From positions 1 through 64,000 of the forward strand of contig JBEEFP010000056.1 in NCBI GenBank assembly GCA_041166085.1: 64,000 bases of DNA, read 5' to 3'. Source of the stretch: JBEEFP01 sp041166085 (GTDB lineage Bacteria; Actinomycetota; Acidimicrobiia; Acidimicrobiales; JAFATL01). Positions 54,914 through 64,000 of this stretch are shown here, one piece after another (position 1 is the first letter of the stretch; every line of letters begins with the position of its first letter). The notes under the pieces are model-generated. The model did not search any database and was not told the DNA's origin. It saw only the letters and a program-made list of their open reading frames with translations. The translations under genes and the position numbers were made by a program.

Positions 54914-54920
54914 GGAGGAG
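54914..54920 (+). promoter_or_regulatory. Ribosome binding site deciding the hsp20 start
   Basis: GGAGGAG, with the last base 8 nt before ATG 54929, selects MLMRWDPF as the start instead of the upstream ATG 54896. Confidence 0.75.
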
Positions 54921-54928
54921 GTATCTCG

Positions 54929-55378
54929 ATGTTGATGCGCTGGGACCCGTTCCGTGAGATCGACCGGCTGTCCGACCAGGCCTTCGCCGGCCTGCGCTCG
55001 CGCCAGGCCGTCATGCCGATGGACGCGTACCGCCACGGCGACCAGTTCGTCGTGCACTTCGACCTACCGGGCGTCGACCCGTCGAGCATCGAGCTGACCG
55101 TCGAGAAGAACGTCCTCACCGTCTCGGCCGAGCGGTCGTGGCAGAAGGGTGAGGGCGACGAGATCGTCGTCAGCGAGCGCCCGCAGGGCGCCTTCAGCCG
55201 CCAGCTGTTCCTCGGTGAGGGGCTCGATGCCGACGGCGTGTCGGCCAACTACGACCAGGGTGTGCTCACCGTCACCATCCCTGTCGCCGAGAAGGCCAAG
55301 CCCCGCAAGGTCGAGGTGTCGACCAGCGGCAGCGACAACGGTCAGACCGCGATCAACGCCACGTCCACCGCGGCCTGA
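54929..55378 (+). CDS. hsp20: Small heat-shock protein, Hsp20/alpha-crystallin family
   Basis: 149 residues. N-terminus MLMRWDPFREIDRLSDQ is the usual Hsp20 opening. The alpha-crystallin domain (about 35-130) has FVVHFDLPGVDPSSIELTVEKNVLTVSAER and the C-terminal GVLTVTIPVAEKAKPRKVEV. It holds unfolding proteins in an ATP-independent way. It is monocistronic, with its own promoter and terminator. Confidence 0.93.
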   Translation: MLMRWDPFREIDRLSDQAFAGLRSRQAVMPMDAYRHGDQFVVHFDLPGVDPSSIELTVEKNVLTVSAERSWQKGEGDEIVVSERPQGAFSRQLFLGEGLDADGVSANYDQGVLTVTIPVAEKAKPRKVEVSTSGSDNGQTAINATSTAA

Positions 55379-55395
55379 CGCCACATTTTCGTTCT

Positions 55396-55427
55396 GGGAT
55401 GGAAAACCGCCCCTCCCAGGGGTGGTT

Positions 55428-55436
<9 letters not shown>
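55396..55436. terminator. Bidirectional hairpin between hsp20 and mtnA
   Basis: GGGATG, AAAACC and CCCCT pair with AGGGG, GGTTTT and CATCCC, separated by CCC. It follows the hsp20 stop by 17 nt and spans the convergent mtnA stop codon. Confidence 0.75.
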
Positions 55437-56414
<978 letters not shown>

Positions 56415-56415
56415 G

Positions 56416-57834
56416 TCAGTAGCGGTAGTGCTCTGGCTTGAACGGGCCGTTCTTCGGGACGTCGATGTAGTCGGCCTGGTCCTGCGACAGCTCGGTGAGG
56501 TGCACGCCGAGCTTGTCGAGATGGAGACGAGCCACCTTCTCGTCGAGCTCGCGGGACAGGCGGTACACGCCCACCGGGTACTCGTCGGTGCGGGTGAACA
56601 GCTCGATCTGGGCCAGCACCTGGTTGGTGAAGCTGGTGGACATCACGAAGCTCGGGTGGCCGGTGGCGCAGCCCAGGTTCAGCAACCGCCCCTCGGCGAG
56701 CACGATCACCGAATGGCCGTCGGGGAACGCGAACTCGTCGACCTGGGGCTTGATGTTGAAGCGCTGGACGTCGGACATCTTGCCGAGGCCGGCCATGTCG
56801 ATCTCGTTGTCGAAGTGGCCGATGTTCCCGACGATGGCGTTGTGCTTCATCCGGCCCATGTGCTCGGCCGAGATGACGTCCTTGTTGCCGGTGGCGGTGA
56901 CGAAGATGTCGCCCTTGTCGACGACCCGCTCGATGGTGTTGACCTCGAAGCCCTCCATCGCCGCCTGCAGCGCGCAGATGGGATCGACCTCGGTGACGAT
57001 GACGCGTGCACCCTGTCCCCGAAGTGACTGCGCGCAGCCCTTGCCTACGTCGCCGTAGCCGAGGACGACGGCGACCTTGCCGCCGATCATCACGTCGGTG
57101 GCGCGGTTGATGCCGTCGATGAGGCTGTGGCGGATGCCGTAGAGGTTGTCGAACTTCGACTTGGTGACCGAGTCGTTGACGTTGATGGCGGGGGACAGGA
57201 GTGTGCCCGCTTTCTCCCGCTGGTAGAGGCGGTGGACGCCGGTGGTGGTCTCCTCGGTGACGCCGATGATGCTCTTGCCGATGGTCGTCCAGAGTCCCGG
57301 GTTCTCCACCAGCGTCTTGCGCAGGGTGGCGAGCACGACCTTGAACTCCTCCGAGTCGGCGTCGGTGTCGTCCGGCACCGCGCCTGCCGTCTCGAACTCG
57401 GTGCCGAGGTGCACGAGCATGGTGGCGTCGCCGCCGTCGTCGAGGATCATGTTGGGGCCGTCACCATCGGGCCACCGCAGGATCTGTTCGGTGCACGCCC
57501 AGTACTCCTCGAGCGTCTCGCCCTTCCAAGCGAACACCGGGACGCCCGCCGCCGCGATCGCGGCCGCCGCATGGTCCTGGGTCGAGAAGATGTTGCAGGA
57601 GGCCCACCGCACCTCGGCGCCGAGCGCCGTGAGGGTCTCGATCAGCACCGCGGTCTGGATCGTCATGTGCAACGACCCGGCGATGCGCGCGCCGCGCAGC
57701 GGCTTGCTGTCGCCGTACTCGGCACGCAGGGCCATCAGGCCCGGCATCTCCTCCTCGGCGAGGACGATCTCCTTGCGGCCGAAGTCGGCGAGGCCGATGT
57801 CTGCGACCTTGTAGTCGGTCTCGGTCACTGCCAT
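56416..57834 (-). CDS. ahcY: Adenosylhomocysteinase
   Basis: 472 residues. It has the N-terminal GARIAGSLHMTIQTAVLIETL, ASCNIFSTQDHAAAAIAAAG, the NAD-binding VVLGYGDVGKGCAQSLRGQGARVIVTEVDPICALQA, NIGHFDNEID, and the C-terminal DKLGVHLTELSQDQADYIDV...FKPEHYRY. The length is that of the bacterial form with the internal insertion. It splits S-adenosylhomocysteine, and with mtnA downstream recycles methyl-cycle products. Confidence 0.97.
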   Translation of the reverse strand: MAVTETDYKVADIGLADFGRKEIVLAEEEMPGLMALRAEYGDSKPLRGARIAGSLHMTIQTAVLIETLTALGAEVRWASCNIFSTQDHAAAAIAAAGVPVFAWKGETLEEYWACTEQILRWPDGDGPNMILDDGGDATMLVHLGTEFETAGAVPDDTDADSEEFKVVLATLRKTLVENPGLWTTIGKSIIGVTEETTTGVHRLYQREKAGTLLSPAINVNDSVTKSKFDNLYGIRHSLIDGINRATDVMIGGKVAVVLGYGDVGKGCAQSLRGQGARVIVTEVDPICALQAAMEGFEVNTIERVVDKGDIFVTATGNKDVISAEHMGRMKHNAIVGNIGHFDNEIDMAGLGKMSDVQRFNIKPQVDEFAFPDGHSVIVLAEGRLLNLGCATGHPSFVMSTSFTNQVLAQIELFTRTDEYPVGVYRLSRELDEKVARLHLDKLGVHLTELSQDQADYIDVPKNGPFKPEHYRY

Positions 57835-57860
57835 GTTCGCTCCCCGTTGCTGTCGAAGCC

Positions 57861-57907
57861 GTCTCGTGTAAATGGGCCACGGTTTCCGTGGCCCATTTCC
57901 TCGAGAC
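57861..57907. terminator. Palindrome, TCTCGAGG family (member 6)
   Basis: A 22-bp stem with two mismatches and loop ttt, 15 nt after the stop of the phosphosugar isomerase gene and upstream of ahcY on the same strand. One arm reads CCTCGAGAC; the other is degraded to GTCTCGTGTA. Confidence 0.75.
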
Positions 57908-57922
57908 AGCGGGTGATGGTCG

Positions 57923-58951
57923 TCATCCGGCGCTCAGCGCCGCTTTGAGGTCTTCCTGAACCGCGACGGGCCCGGGGTCGACGCCCTCCTGCAGGGCGAG
58001 GTGCAGGGCGACGAAGTCGCCGAAGAGGATGAGGTCGAGGAGCTGGGCCAGCTCGCCGTCGCCTTGGGCCCGCACCTCCTCGACCGACGCCACCGTCTCG
58101 CGGACGAGCTCGGTGGTGAGGTCGAAGCGCCTGCTCACCTGCGGGTGCTCGTGATCGTGACGCAGGTTGATCAGGGTGAGCACCTGGCGCGTCACGTCGC
58201 CGTGCTGACCCCACGCCGAGAGCTCGTTGTGGCACAGCTCGGGATGGGTGTTCCAGAACGCGGGTGACTTGGCGTTCTCGTTGATCTGGGTCTTCCAGCG
58301 CTGCGCGGCCGCCGACCCGAGCGCGCCGCCGCCGTAGATGATCGGGAACGTCCGGCCGATGCGCCGGGCCAGAGCCTCGGCCTCGTTGCCGTCGACGACG
58401 AGGGCGTCGCGCCGTCGCCGCAGCTGATCGACGGCCAGGTCGATCCATTGGCTCGCGCCAGGGAACAGCCCGATCTCCTCCAGGACGACGAGCGGGGGGA
58501 TGGCGAGCGAGCCGAGGCCGACGCGGGGCTGAGGGATGTTGGTGGGCACGCCGACGACCGGCGCCCCCCAACCCGCAGCGCGCTTTGCGATCTCGCCCCC
58601 GCCGGTGATGGCCACGATGCGTGCGCCCTGCAGGGCGGCTTCGGTGCCGGTCTCGATGGTCTCCTCGGTGTCGCCCGAGAACGACACGACGAACACCAGC
58701 GAGCCCTCGCCGACGAAGTGGGGCAGCTCGTAGCCCTTCACGACCACGACCGGCACGGCCATGAACGGGGCGGCGGCCGCGAGGAGGATGTCACCGGCCA
58801 CACCGCTGCCGCCCATGCCGAGGACGACGACGTGTTCGATGGACTCGCGCGACGGCAGGCCTTCGAGGCCGCGCGCGGACTGAGCCGCGTCGAAGACGCG
58901 CTCGGGCAGGGCCGCCGTTGCTTCCCGCATGTCCTGGGTGTCAGTTGACAT
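57923..58951 (-). CDS. SIS-domain phosphoglucose/phosphomannose isomerase
   Basis: 342 residues. The first SIS domain has VVLGMGGSGVAGDIL and FVVSFSGDTEETIETG; the second has FPIIYGGGALGSAAAQRWKTQINENAKSPAFWNTHPELCHNEL, with the catalytic Glu/His of the bifunctional PGI/PMI family. It interconverts fructose-6-phosphate with glucose- or mannose-6-phosphate. It lies downstream of the phosphomannomutase and Trm112-like genes, a typical actinobacterial sugar-nucleotide set. Confidence 0.9.
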   Translation of the reverse strand: MSTDTQDMREATAALPERVFDAAQSARGLEGLPSRESIEHVVVLGMGGSGVAGDILLAAAAPFMAVPVVVVKGYELPHFVGEGSLVFVVSFSGDTEETIETGTEAALQGARIVAITGGGEIAKRAAGWGAPVVGVPTNIPQPRVGLGSLAIPPLVVLEEIGLFPGASQWIDLAVDQLRRRRDALVVDGNEAEALARRIGRTFPIIYGGGALGSAAAQRWKTQINENAKSPAFWNTHPELCHNELSAWGQHGDVTRQVLTLINLRHDHEHPQVSRRFDLTTELVRETVASVEEVRAQGDGELAQLLDLILFGDFVALHLALQEGVDPGPVAVQEDLKAALSAG

Positions 58952-59068
58952 TCGCTCGCTCGCAAGCGTCGCTCGCTGAGGTGCGATGGGGACCCCACAG
59001 GTTCGACCCGCTTGCCACGTTCCGCCCTGTCCCCCATCGCGGGCTGCTGCTCGGTCGCCGCAGGCCGC

Positions 59069-59311
59069 TCACGTTTGGTCCTCGAAGGTGGGCTCGATGC
59101 CGTCTGACTCGGCCTTGGCCAGGAGCCGGGTGTGCTCGCTCTCGTCGACCGTCTCCGCCTCGTCGATCAGCATGATGGGGATGTCGTCGCGGATGGCGTA
59201 CCGGCGTTTGAGGCGCGGGTTGTAGAGGCTCTGCTCATCACGGAAGTACAGCAGCGGTCCCTTGTCCTCCGGGCAAGCGAGGATCTCGAGCAGCTTCGGG
59301 TCGAGCGCCAT
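59069..59311 (-). CDS. Trm112-like small protein
   Basis: 80 residues: MALDPKLLEILACPEDKGPLLYF, RLKRRYAIRDDIPIMLIDEAE. Trm112 proteins activate methyltransferases; bacterial members often show a CP...C zinc site, of which only the first Cys is seen here. It is fused end-to-start with the phosphomannomutase gene (no gap). Confidence 0.88.
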   Translation of the reverse strand: MALDPKLLEILACPEDKGPLLYFRDEQSLYNPRLKRRYAIRDDIPIMLIDEAETVDESEHTRLLAKAESDGIEPTFEDQT

Positions 59312-60658
59312 TCAGTCCTTCTTCATGATGTCGAGGACCTCGGAGACGTGCTCGTCGCACTCCTGCCGGGCCCGGGCTTCGAGGTTGAGCCGCAGCAGCG
59401 GCTCCGTGTTGGACGGACGGAGGTTGAACCACCAGTCGCCGAGATCGACCGTGAGGCCATCGAGCCGGTCGAGCTCGGCCTTGGCGTACGCGCCGGCGAC
59501 GCGGTCGATGACGGCCTGCTGGTCGGCCACCTCGACGTTGATCTCGCCGGATTGGGCGTAGCGCTCGAAGGGCTTGCGCACCTCGGAAAGGGGCTGGCCC
59601 GCTCTGCTCAGGAGCTCGAGCACCACCATGGTCGCGATCAGGCCGGAGTCGGCCCGGTAGTTCTCGCGGAAGTAGTAGTGACCCGAGTGCTCACCGCCGA
59701 AGATGGCGCCTGTCTCGAGCATGACCTGCTTGATGAAGGAGTGACCGACGCGGGTGCGCACGGGCGTTCCCCCCCGCTCGCGGACGACCTCGGGCACCGC
59801 CTTGGAGCAGATGAGGTTGTGCAGGATGGTGGCGCCCGGCTCGCGCTCGAGCATCGTCGCCGCCACCATCGCGGTGGTGGTCGACCCGGAGAGCAGCTCG
59901 GCCTTCTCGTCGACGAGGAAGACGCGATCAGCGTCGCCGTCGAAGGCCAGCCCGACGTCGGCGCCCGTTTCCAGCACCCGCGCCTGCAGGTCCTTCTGGT
60001 TCTCGGGTTGGATCGGATCGGCCGGGTGGTTGGGGAAGGTGCCGTCGAGCTCGCCGTACATGATCTCGAGGTCGAAGGGCAGACCCTCGAACACGCGGGG
60101 GGCGACGAGGCCGCCCATGCCGTTGGCGGTGTCGGCCACGACCTTGAGGGGACGCAGCACCGAGGCGTCGGCGAAGGCGCGGACGTGGGCCGCGTACTCG
60201 CCGAGCAGCTCCTGCTGGGTCACGGTGCCACCGCCCGGTCCTGCGGGCACGCCCGCTTGCACCGCCGCCTCGAGCTCCCGTAGGCCCGTGTCCTCCCCCA
60301 CCGGCTTGGCGCCGGCCAGACAGAGCTTGATGCCGTTGTACTGCGCCGGGTTGTGGGAGGCGGTGAACATCGCACCCGGCGCGTCGAGGCGGCCAGCCGC
60401 GAAGTAGATGAGGTCGGTCGACGCCATCCCGAGGTCGACCACGTCGATGTCCTGGCCGGTGACGCCCTCGGCGAAGGCACGCGTCAGCTCCACGCCCGAG
60501 GGCCGCATGTCGCGGGCCACGAGGACGCGTTGGGCACCGTCGCGACCGACAAAGCGCGCAAAGGCGGCGCCGATGGCGCGGCACACGTCGGCATCCAGCT
60601 GGTCAGGGACCGTCCCCCGGATGTCGTAGGCCTTGAAGATGGCGTCGAGCTGTGCCAT
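59312..60658 (-). CDS. manB: Phosphomannomutase / phosphoglucomutase
   Basis: 448 residues. The active-site Ser101 lies in GAMFTASHNPAQYNGIK, the metal loop in LAFDGDADRVFLVD, the sugar loop in FGGEHSGHYYF, and the phosphate loop near RPSNTEPLLRLNLEA. It makes mannose-1- or glucose-1-phosphate for glycans. GTG 60667 is an alternative start 9 nt upstream. Confidence 0.93.
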   Translation of the reverse strand: MAQLDAIFKAYDIRGTVPDQLDADVCRAIGAAFARFVGRDGAQRVLVARDMRPSGVELTRAFAEGVTGQDIDVVDLGMASTDLIYFAAGRLDAPGAMFTASHNPAQYNGIKLCLAGAKPVGEDTGLRELEAAVQAGVPAGPGGGTVTQQELLGEYAAHVRAFADASVLRPLKVVADTANGMGGLVAPRVFEGLPFDLEIMYGELDGTFPNHPADPIQPENQKDLQARVLETGADVGLAFDGDADRVFLVDEKAELLSGSTTTAMVAATMLEREPGATILHNLICSKAVPEVVRERGGTPVRTRVGHSFIKQVMLETGAIFGGEHSGHYYFRENYRADSGLIATMVVLELLSRAGQPLSEVRKPFERYAQSGEINVEVADQQAVIDRVAGAYAKAELDRLDGLTVDLGDWWFNLRPSNTEPLLRLNLEARARQECDEHVSEVLDIMKKD

Positions 60659-60681
60659 TCGGCCCACAACCTTAGTGGGCG

Positions 60682-61869
60682 TCAGTGCGGCGTCTTCTGG
60701 CTCAGTTCGTCAGTGGTGACGTCGTAGATCCCGCGGCTGGCCCAGAGCCGGATGCGCACGATGTCGCGGGCCACTCGCAGCGCGTCCACCCCCATCCGGA
60801 CGGTCGAGGTCGAGGAATTGGCCAGAGCGACCGGCACCTCGGTCAGCGAGAGGCGGTAGCGCTCGGCCATGTGGAAGAGCTCGATGTCGAAGGCGAAGCG
60901 ATCGATGCGCGCTCGGCTGAACATCAGACGGGCCGCGTCGGCGCGGAAGGCCTTGATGCCGCACTGGGTGTCGCGGTACTGGCCGAGGAGCACGGCCATC
61001 GTGAGCGCGTTGATGGCGCGGCCGCCGAGGTTCCGAAGGCGGCGGCCCCGCACCAGGGTCGTGGTGTCGGCGTGGCGGCGGCTGCCCACGACCATGTCCC
61101 ACCCCGACTCCACCTCCGACAGCAGGCGCAGCAGCTGCTCGGGTGGATACGACAGATCGGCGTCGGTGAACGCGACGGTGCGGCCCTGGGCGGCGAGCAC
61201 ACCAGCCCGGACGGCCGCTCCCTTGCCGCGGTTCTTGTCGAGCACGACGACCTGGTCGGCGCCTCCGGCCCGGGCCGCCTCGGCTGTCCCGTCCGGCGAG
61301 CCGTCGTCGACGACCACCACCTCGAGCCCGCGGGCACCGAGCTCGGCCAGGGCCTCCCTCAGCCGGGCGATCGTCGCGCCGATGCGCTGCTCCTCGCCGA
61401 AGGCGGGCACGACAACCGAGAGCCGGATCACCCCCGGCGCATCGGGGCGGTCGGTGCGCCGCGCCTGCGTTTCGCGGACCGTCTCGAAGAGCACGGTGCG
61501 GTAGCCGACGACCCGCACGACGGCGGCCGCGGCCAACGCCACGAGCTTGGCCAGCACCAACGGCACCGCTTGTCGCGACTGGTTGGTGACGGCGACGACG
61601 GCGCGGAGCACCGCGACGTCGAGCAGACCCGCCACCGCGGTGATGAGTACGAAGGCGGCGGGTCGGTCGACCCAGCGCACGTGCGGGTCGTCCCCGAAGG
61701 TCACCATGCGGTTGAGCCCGTAGGACAGGGCACTGGCCACCGTGATCGCGATGACGTCGGCCACGATGACGGGCACGCCCGCGCCCACCCGCAGCAGCAG
61801 GACGATCCCGATGTCGACCGCAGTGACGAGGACTCCTACGGCGGCGAACCGCCGCAGGCGGCGCCTCAC
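60682..61869 (-). CDS. GtrA-GT2 fusion: membrane-anchored dolichyl-phosphate-mannose-synthase-like glycosyltransferase
   Basis: 395 residues. The N-terminal about 130 residues are a four-helix GtrA-like domain (FAAVGVLVTAVDIGIVLLL, ALSYGLNRMVTF). The rest is a GT2 domain: LSVVVPAFGEEQRIGATIARL, VVVDDGSPDGT, the DxD-like FTDADLSYPPEQL and IKAFRADAARLMF. Usually the order is GT2-GtrA; here it is reversed. It likely transfers a sugar from a nucleotide to polyprenyl phosphate. It is joined to the next gene by a 4-bp GTGA overlap. Confidence 0.86.
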   Translation of the reverse strand: MRRRLRRFAAVGVLVTAVDIGIVLLLRVGAGVPVIVADVIAITVASALSYGLNRMVTFGDDPHVRWVDRPAAFVLITAVAGLLDVAVLRAVVAVTNQSRQAVPLVLAKLVALAAAAVVRVVGYRTVLFETVRETQARRTDRPDAPGVIRLSVVVPAFGEEQRIGATIARLREALAELGARGLEVVVVDDGSPDGTAEAARAGGADQVVVLDKNRGKGAAVRAGVLAAQGRTVAFTDADLSYPPEQLLRLLSEVESGWDMVVGSRRHADTTTLVRGRRLRNLGGRAINALTMAVLLGQYRDTQCGIKAFRADAARLMFSRARIDRFAFDIELFHMAERYRLSLTEVPVALANSSTSTVRMGVDALRVARDIVRIRLWASRGIYDVTTDELSQKTPH

Positions 61870-64000
61870 GGGTCGGACGACGTGGGTACCGCGACGGGCT
61901 CCTCCCTCGGCAACGGAGCACCGTCGAGGTCGTCATCGGGGCCGTCGCCGTTGCGGGAAGTGGCGAGCTCTCGCTCCGCCTCACCGGAGGCGACGGTCGA
62001 TGCCTCCCGCCGACGACGGCGGTGGTCGGCGACCATGAATGCGACGACCGCGGCCAGTCCGAGCGCGGTGAGGCCGTCGCCCATGATGTCGACCCCCGTG
62101 TACCCGAAGTGGAGCTCGACGTGCTTCTTGGTCGGGACCACGACCATCTGGTTGGGCGTCACGCGCCACGGTCCCTTCGCCCCGGACGCGTGCCAGTTCG
62201 GGAAGTAGGAGCTCTTCACCAGCACTGGCACGCCGACGCGGTCGACGTCGAAGGAGATGCGATCGTCGGTGATCTTGATGCGCGAGACGCTGGCGGGCTC
62301 GACCGGACGGCGGGGTGCGGTGGCCGTGCCGGCGCGCACGCGTGGCCAGTTCGACGGGCCGCTGGCGGCACGGGGCACGTCCCACCGGTCCGGGTGCTGG
62401 AAGAAGTCCACCCCCGCCGCCTGCCACGTCTTGGCGCCCGCACCGAGGTCCGTCATGACCGCGGGCAGGTAGTCCAGCGGCGCGACGGTGGCCGACCCGC
62501 TGACCTCGTAGACCTCCCAGTTGCGGTCGCGGCTGACGCTCTGGTTGTTCTCCGTGTAGTTGACAGGCCAGGGACCGATGGTGTCGACCAGCTGCAACTC
62601 GGGGTTGGCGCGCGCCTGGGCCTTCGCGTCGTCAGAGAACACCATGTAGTACTTCACGCCCATCAGCTGCAGGTGCTCGACGCCCTGGGTCACGTCGAGG
62701 TCGCGGTACGGCAGGTCGCGCTGGGGACGCGACGGCCGCTTCGACAGCTCGGACTGCATGAGGAAGTGGTAGGGCGTGCTGGCCGCCGACTCGAAGTACA
62801 CGCCCTCCATGGAACCGATGCAGCCCTTGGTCCAGTACGGCAGGAGCATGAGGCTCATCGGCGTGCCCTGCTGGTCGAGCTCGCTCTCGTACTCCCAGTT
62901 GGCCCGTCCACAGCCGTAGCGCTCGCCGACCTTGCCCATGGTGGTGAGGATGTCGCGGTACTCCGGGTAGCCGGACTTGCGCTCGTAGCCCGTGTAGTTC
63001 CAGTTCACCCAGCCGGGGATGAAGCTCTTGTCGGTCGACTTGAACGTCAGCCATTGGTAGCTGCCGTCGGCCAGGTGCCTGCCGCCGGGGAGGACCTGTA
63101 GCGGGAAGGCGGTGAAGATGAGCGCGCCGGTGATGGCCACCACGGCCGCCGCACTCTCGGCGACCCGCGCCATCGAGGGCCTGCGCTCGAGGAGCCATGC
63201 CACGCCCCGACCGGCCTCGGCCACCGCGACGCCGGCGAGGAGGAACAGGCAGAGGAACCAGAACGGCAGCATGCGCGCGTTCCAGATCCGCCCCTGCGGG
63301 AGGAACCGGAACGCCAGCGCGGACAGCGTGGCCATGATCGTGAGGAAGGTGCCGACGCGCCGACGCAGCAGCACCGATGCCGCCCCGCCGCCCGCGGCCA
63401 GGACGACGACCCAGCGCAGGTCCTGCGGGAGCAGCTCGTGATGAAAGGTCGTGAGCTTCTCCCACCCCATGTCGGTGGTGAAGGGCAGGCGCATGATGAA
63501 GGGCACGACCCAGAAGGCGGACACGGCGCCACCGACGATGCCGACCGGTATCGCGTACTTGAGCCGCCGCACCGACGGCTCCATCAGCGTGAGCACGATC
63601 GCGCCCGCCACCGCGAAGTACGCGGGGAGCACGTGGCACAGCCCGGTGGCGGCCAGCAGCAGGGCGGCCAACGCGCGATGGCGGCCCGTGCGCAGGCCGT
63701 TGGCCAGCACGCCCAGGAAGACGATGGCGAGGGCGAGGCCGATGGAGAAGGTGAACTCGCCGGCGAGGGTGGACGGCACGTTGCCGCCGTAGATCGTGTA
63801 CCCGCGGTTGAACAGGTACGGCACGGTGGCCGCAGCGAGACACGCCGGGCCCGGGCGGCGCATCCCGGCCAGCTTGCCGAAGGCCCACGCCGCGACGGGG
63901 AGGGCCACCAGCCCCGAGACGCTGATGAGCTTGAAGGCCACGCCGTAGGGCAGCACCACGTCGAGCAGGACGATGGCGAGCATCGGGAGCGGGAAGTAGA
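61866..64000 (-). CDS. Large polytopic membrane protein, 6-PTPS-related type (partial, 5' end beyond window)
   Basis: At least 710 residues are in view; the frame stays open to the window edge, so the start is missing. There are about ten transmembrane helices in the first 310 residues. These are followed by a large extracytoplasmic part (about 310-640; YQWLTFKSTDKSFIPGWVNWNYTGYERKSGYPEY), one last TM (ALGLAAVVAFMVA) and an acidic tail. The membrane part resembles the 6-pyruvoyl-tetrahydropterin-synthase-related family (PF10131), which contains GT-C-like proteins of cell-envelope assembly. It is coupled to the GtrA-GT2 gene, so it probably uses the polyprenyl-linked sugar. Confidence 0.72.
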   Translation of the reverse strand, partial: YFPLPMLAIVLLDVVLPYGVAFKLISVSGLVALPVAAWAFGKLAGMRRPGPACLAAATVPYLFNRGYTIYGGNVPSTLAGEFTFSIGLALAIVFLGVLANGLRTGRHRALAALLLAATGLCHVLPAYFAVAGAIVLTLMEPSVRRLKYAIPVGIVGGAVSAFWVVPFIMRLPFTTDMGWEKLTTFHHELLPQDLRWVVVLAAGGGAASVLLRRRVGTFLTIMATLSALAFRFLPQGRIWNARMLPFWFLCLFLLAGVAVAEAGRGVAWLLERRPSMARVAESAAAVVAITGALIFTAFPLQVLPGGRHLADGSYQWLTFKSTDKSFIPGWVNWNYTGYERKSGYPEYRDILTTMGKVGERYGCGRANWEYESELDQQGTPMSLMLLPYWTKGCIGSMEGVYFESAASTPYHFLMQSELSKRPSRPQRDLPYRDLDVTQGVEHLQLMGVKYYMVFSDDAKAQARANPELQLVDTIGPWPVNYTENNQSVSRDRNWEVYEVSGSATVAPLDYLPAVMTDLGAGAKTWQAAGVDFFQHPDRWDVPRAASGPSNWPRVRAGTATAPRRPVEPASVSRIKITDDRISFDVDRVGVPVLVKSSYFPNWHASGAKGPWRVTPNQMVVVPTKKHVELHFGYTGVDIMGDGLTALGLAAVVAFMVADHRRRRREASTVASGEAERELATSRNGDGPDDDLDGAPLPREEPVAVPTSSDP

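Noticed and set aside
54825..54928. CIRCE or HAIR heat-shock operator at hsp20
   Set aside because: Neither TTAGCACTC-N9-GAGTGCTAA nor CTTGAGT-N7-ACTCAAG is present; only a normal -35/-10 pair was found.
57835..57922. S-adenosylhomocysteine riboswitch before ahcY
   Set aside because: The 88-bp gap holds only a short leader with GGGGAGCG and the TCTCGAGG-family palindrome. No SAH-aptamer pattern is visible.

Overview
The window reads as a high-GC actinobacterial chromosome, most likely of the class Acidimicrobiia or a close relative. This is inferred from protein character and gene order only; no search was run. Supporting signs are the SecA-RF2-FtsE-FtsX-M23 peptidase run, the neighbouring smpB-ssrA, the CysM-CysO-Mec cysteine set, a WS/DGAT wax-ester/triacylglycerol synthase, frequent GTG/TTG starts and 4-bp GTGA/ATGA gene overlaps.

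Left part (1-25 kb): small metabolic and envelope genes. These include a mycothiol-dependent maleylpyruvate isomerase-like protein, a secreted PQQ-type sugar dehydrogenase with a PKD domain, enoyl-CoA hydratase, tRNA-His, tRNA-Lys and tRNA-Leu, a cyclic-nucleotide-binding protein, a glycosidase-like/peptidoglycan-binding protein, ClpP plus a fumarylacetoacetase-family protein, an ABC1/UbiB kinase, two metallo-beta-lactamase-fold hydrolases, a D-threonine-aldolase-like PLP enzyme, and rdgB-rph-murI. A LuxR-type giant ATPase regulator then sits upstream of a small nickel-binding-like protein and a secreted Ig-repeat protein.

Centre (23.4-34.7 kb): the most unusual region, which looks like an undescribed RiPP (ribosomally made, post-translationally modified peptide) system. 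A Ser/Thr kinase with a duplicated extracellular Kelch domain is divergent from an operon. In order, the operon encodes an ABC exporter fused to an N-terminal FHA domain and a C-terminal cyclic-nucleotide-binding-like domain, a GAF protein, a cytoplasmic subtilisin-like protease, a Cys-free leader-like peptide, three Cys-rich precursor peptides sharing a leader, and a radical SAM/SPASM maturase. An ECF sigma factor with a C-terminal zinc-finger-like tail overlaps the maturase tail-to-tail. A plausible flow is: sigma factor and kinase control expression and export, the SPASM enzyme crosslinks cysteines, the protease removes the leader, and the ABC protein exports the product.

Right part (34.7-64 kb): mostly housekeeping. 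It holds protein-bound-sulfide cysteine biosynthesis (cysM, cysO, mec), a cupredoxin lipoprotein, smpB and tmRNA, a ferritin-like protein, acyl-CoA dehydrogenase, a STAS protein and a receiver protein, a UdgX-type covalent uracil-DNA glycosylase, M23 peptidase-ftsX-ftsE, prfB, secA, two large membrane proteins, a methyltransferase, a NarL-type regulator, hpf, comF with a small FlgM-like protein, hsp20, mtnA, ahcY, a phosphosugar isomerase, a Trm112-like protein, a phosphomannomutase, a GtrA-GT2 fusion and a membrane protein cut by the window end.

Six intergenic palindromes with conserved TCTCGAGG arms and variable paired centres lie 5-21 nt from stop codons. They form a dispersed terminator-like family, and two of them, 32 kb apart, are identical over 49 bp. 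No CRISPR array, insertion sequence, rRNA or prophage was seen.
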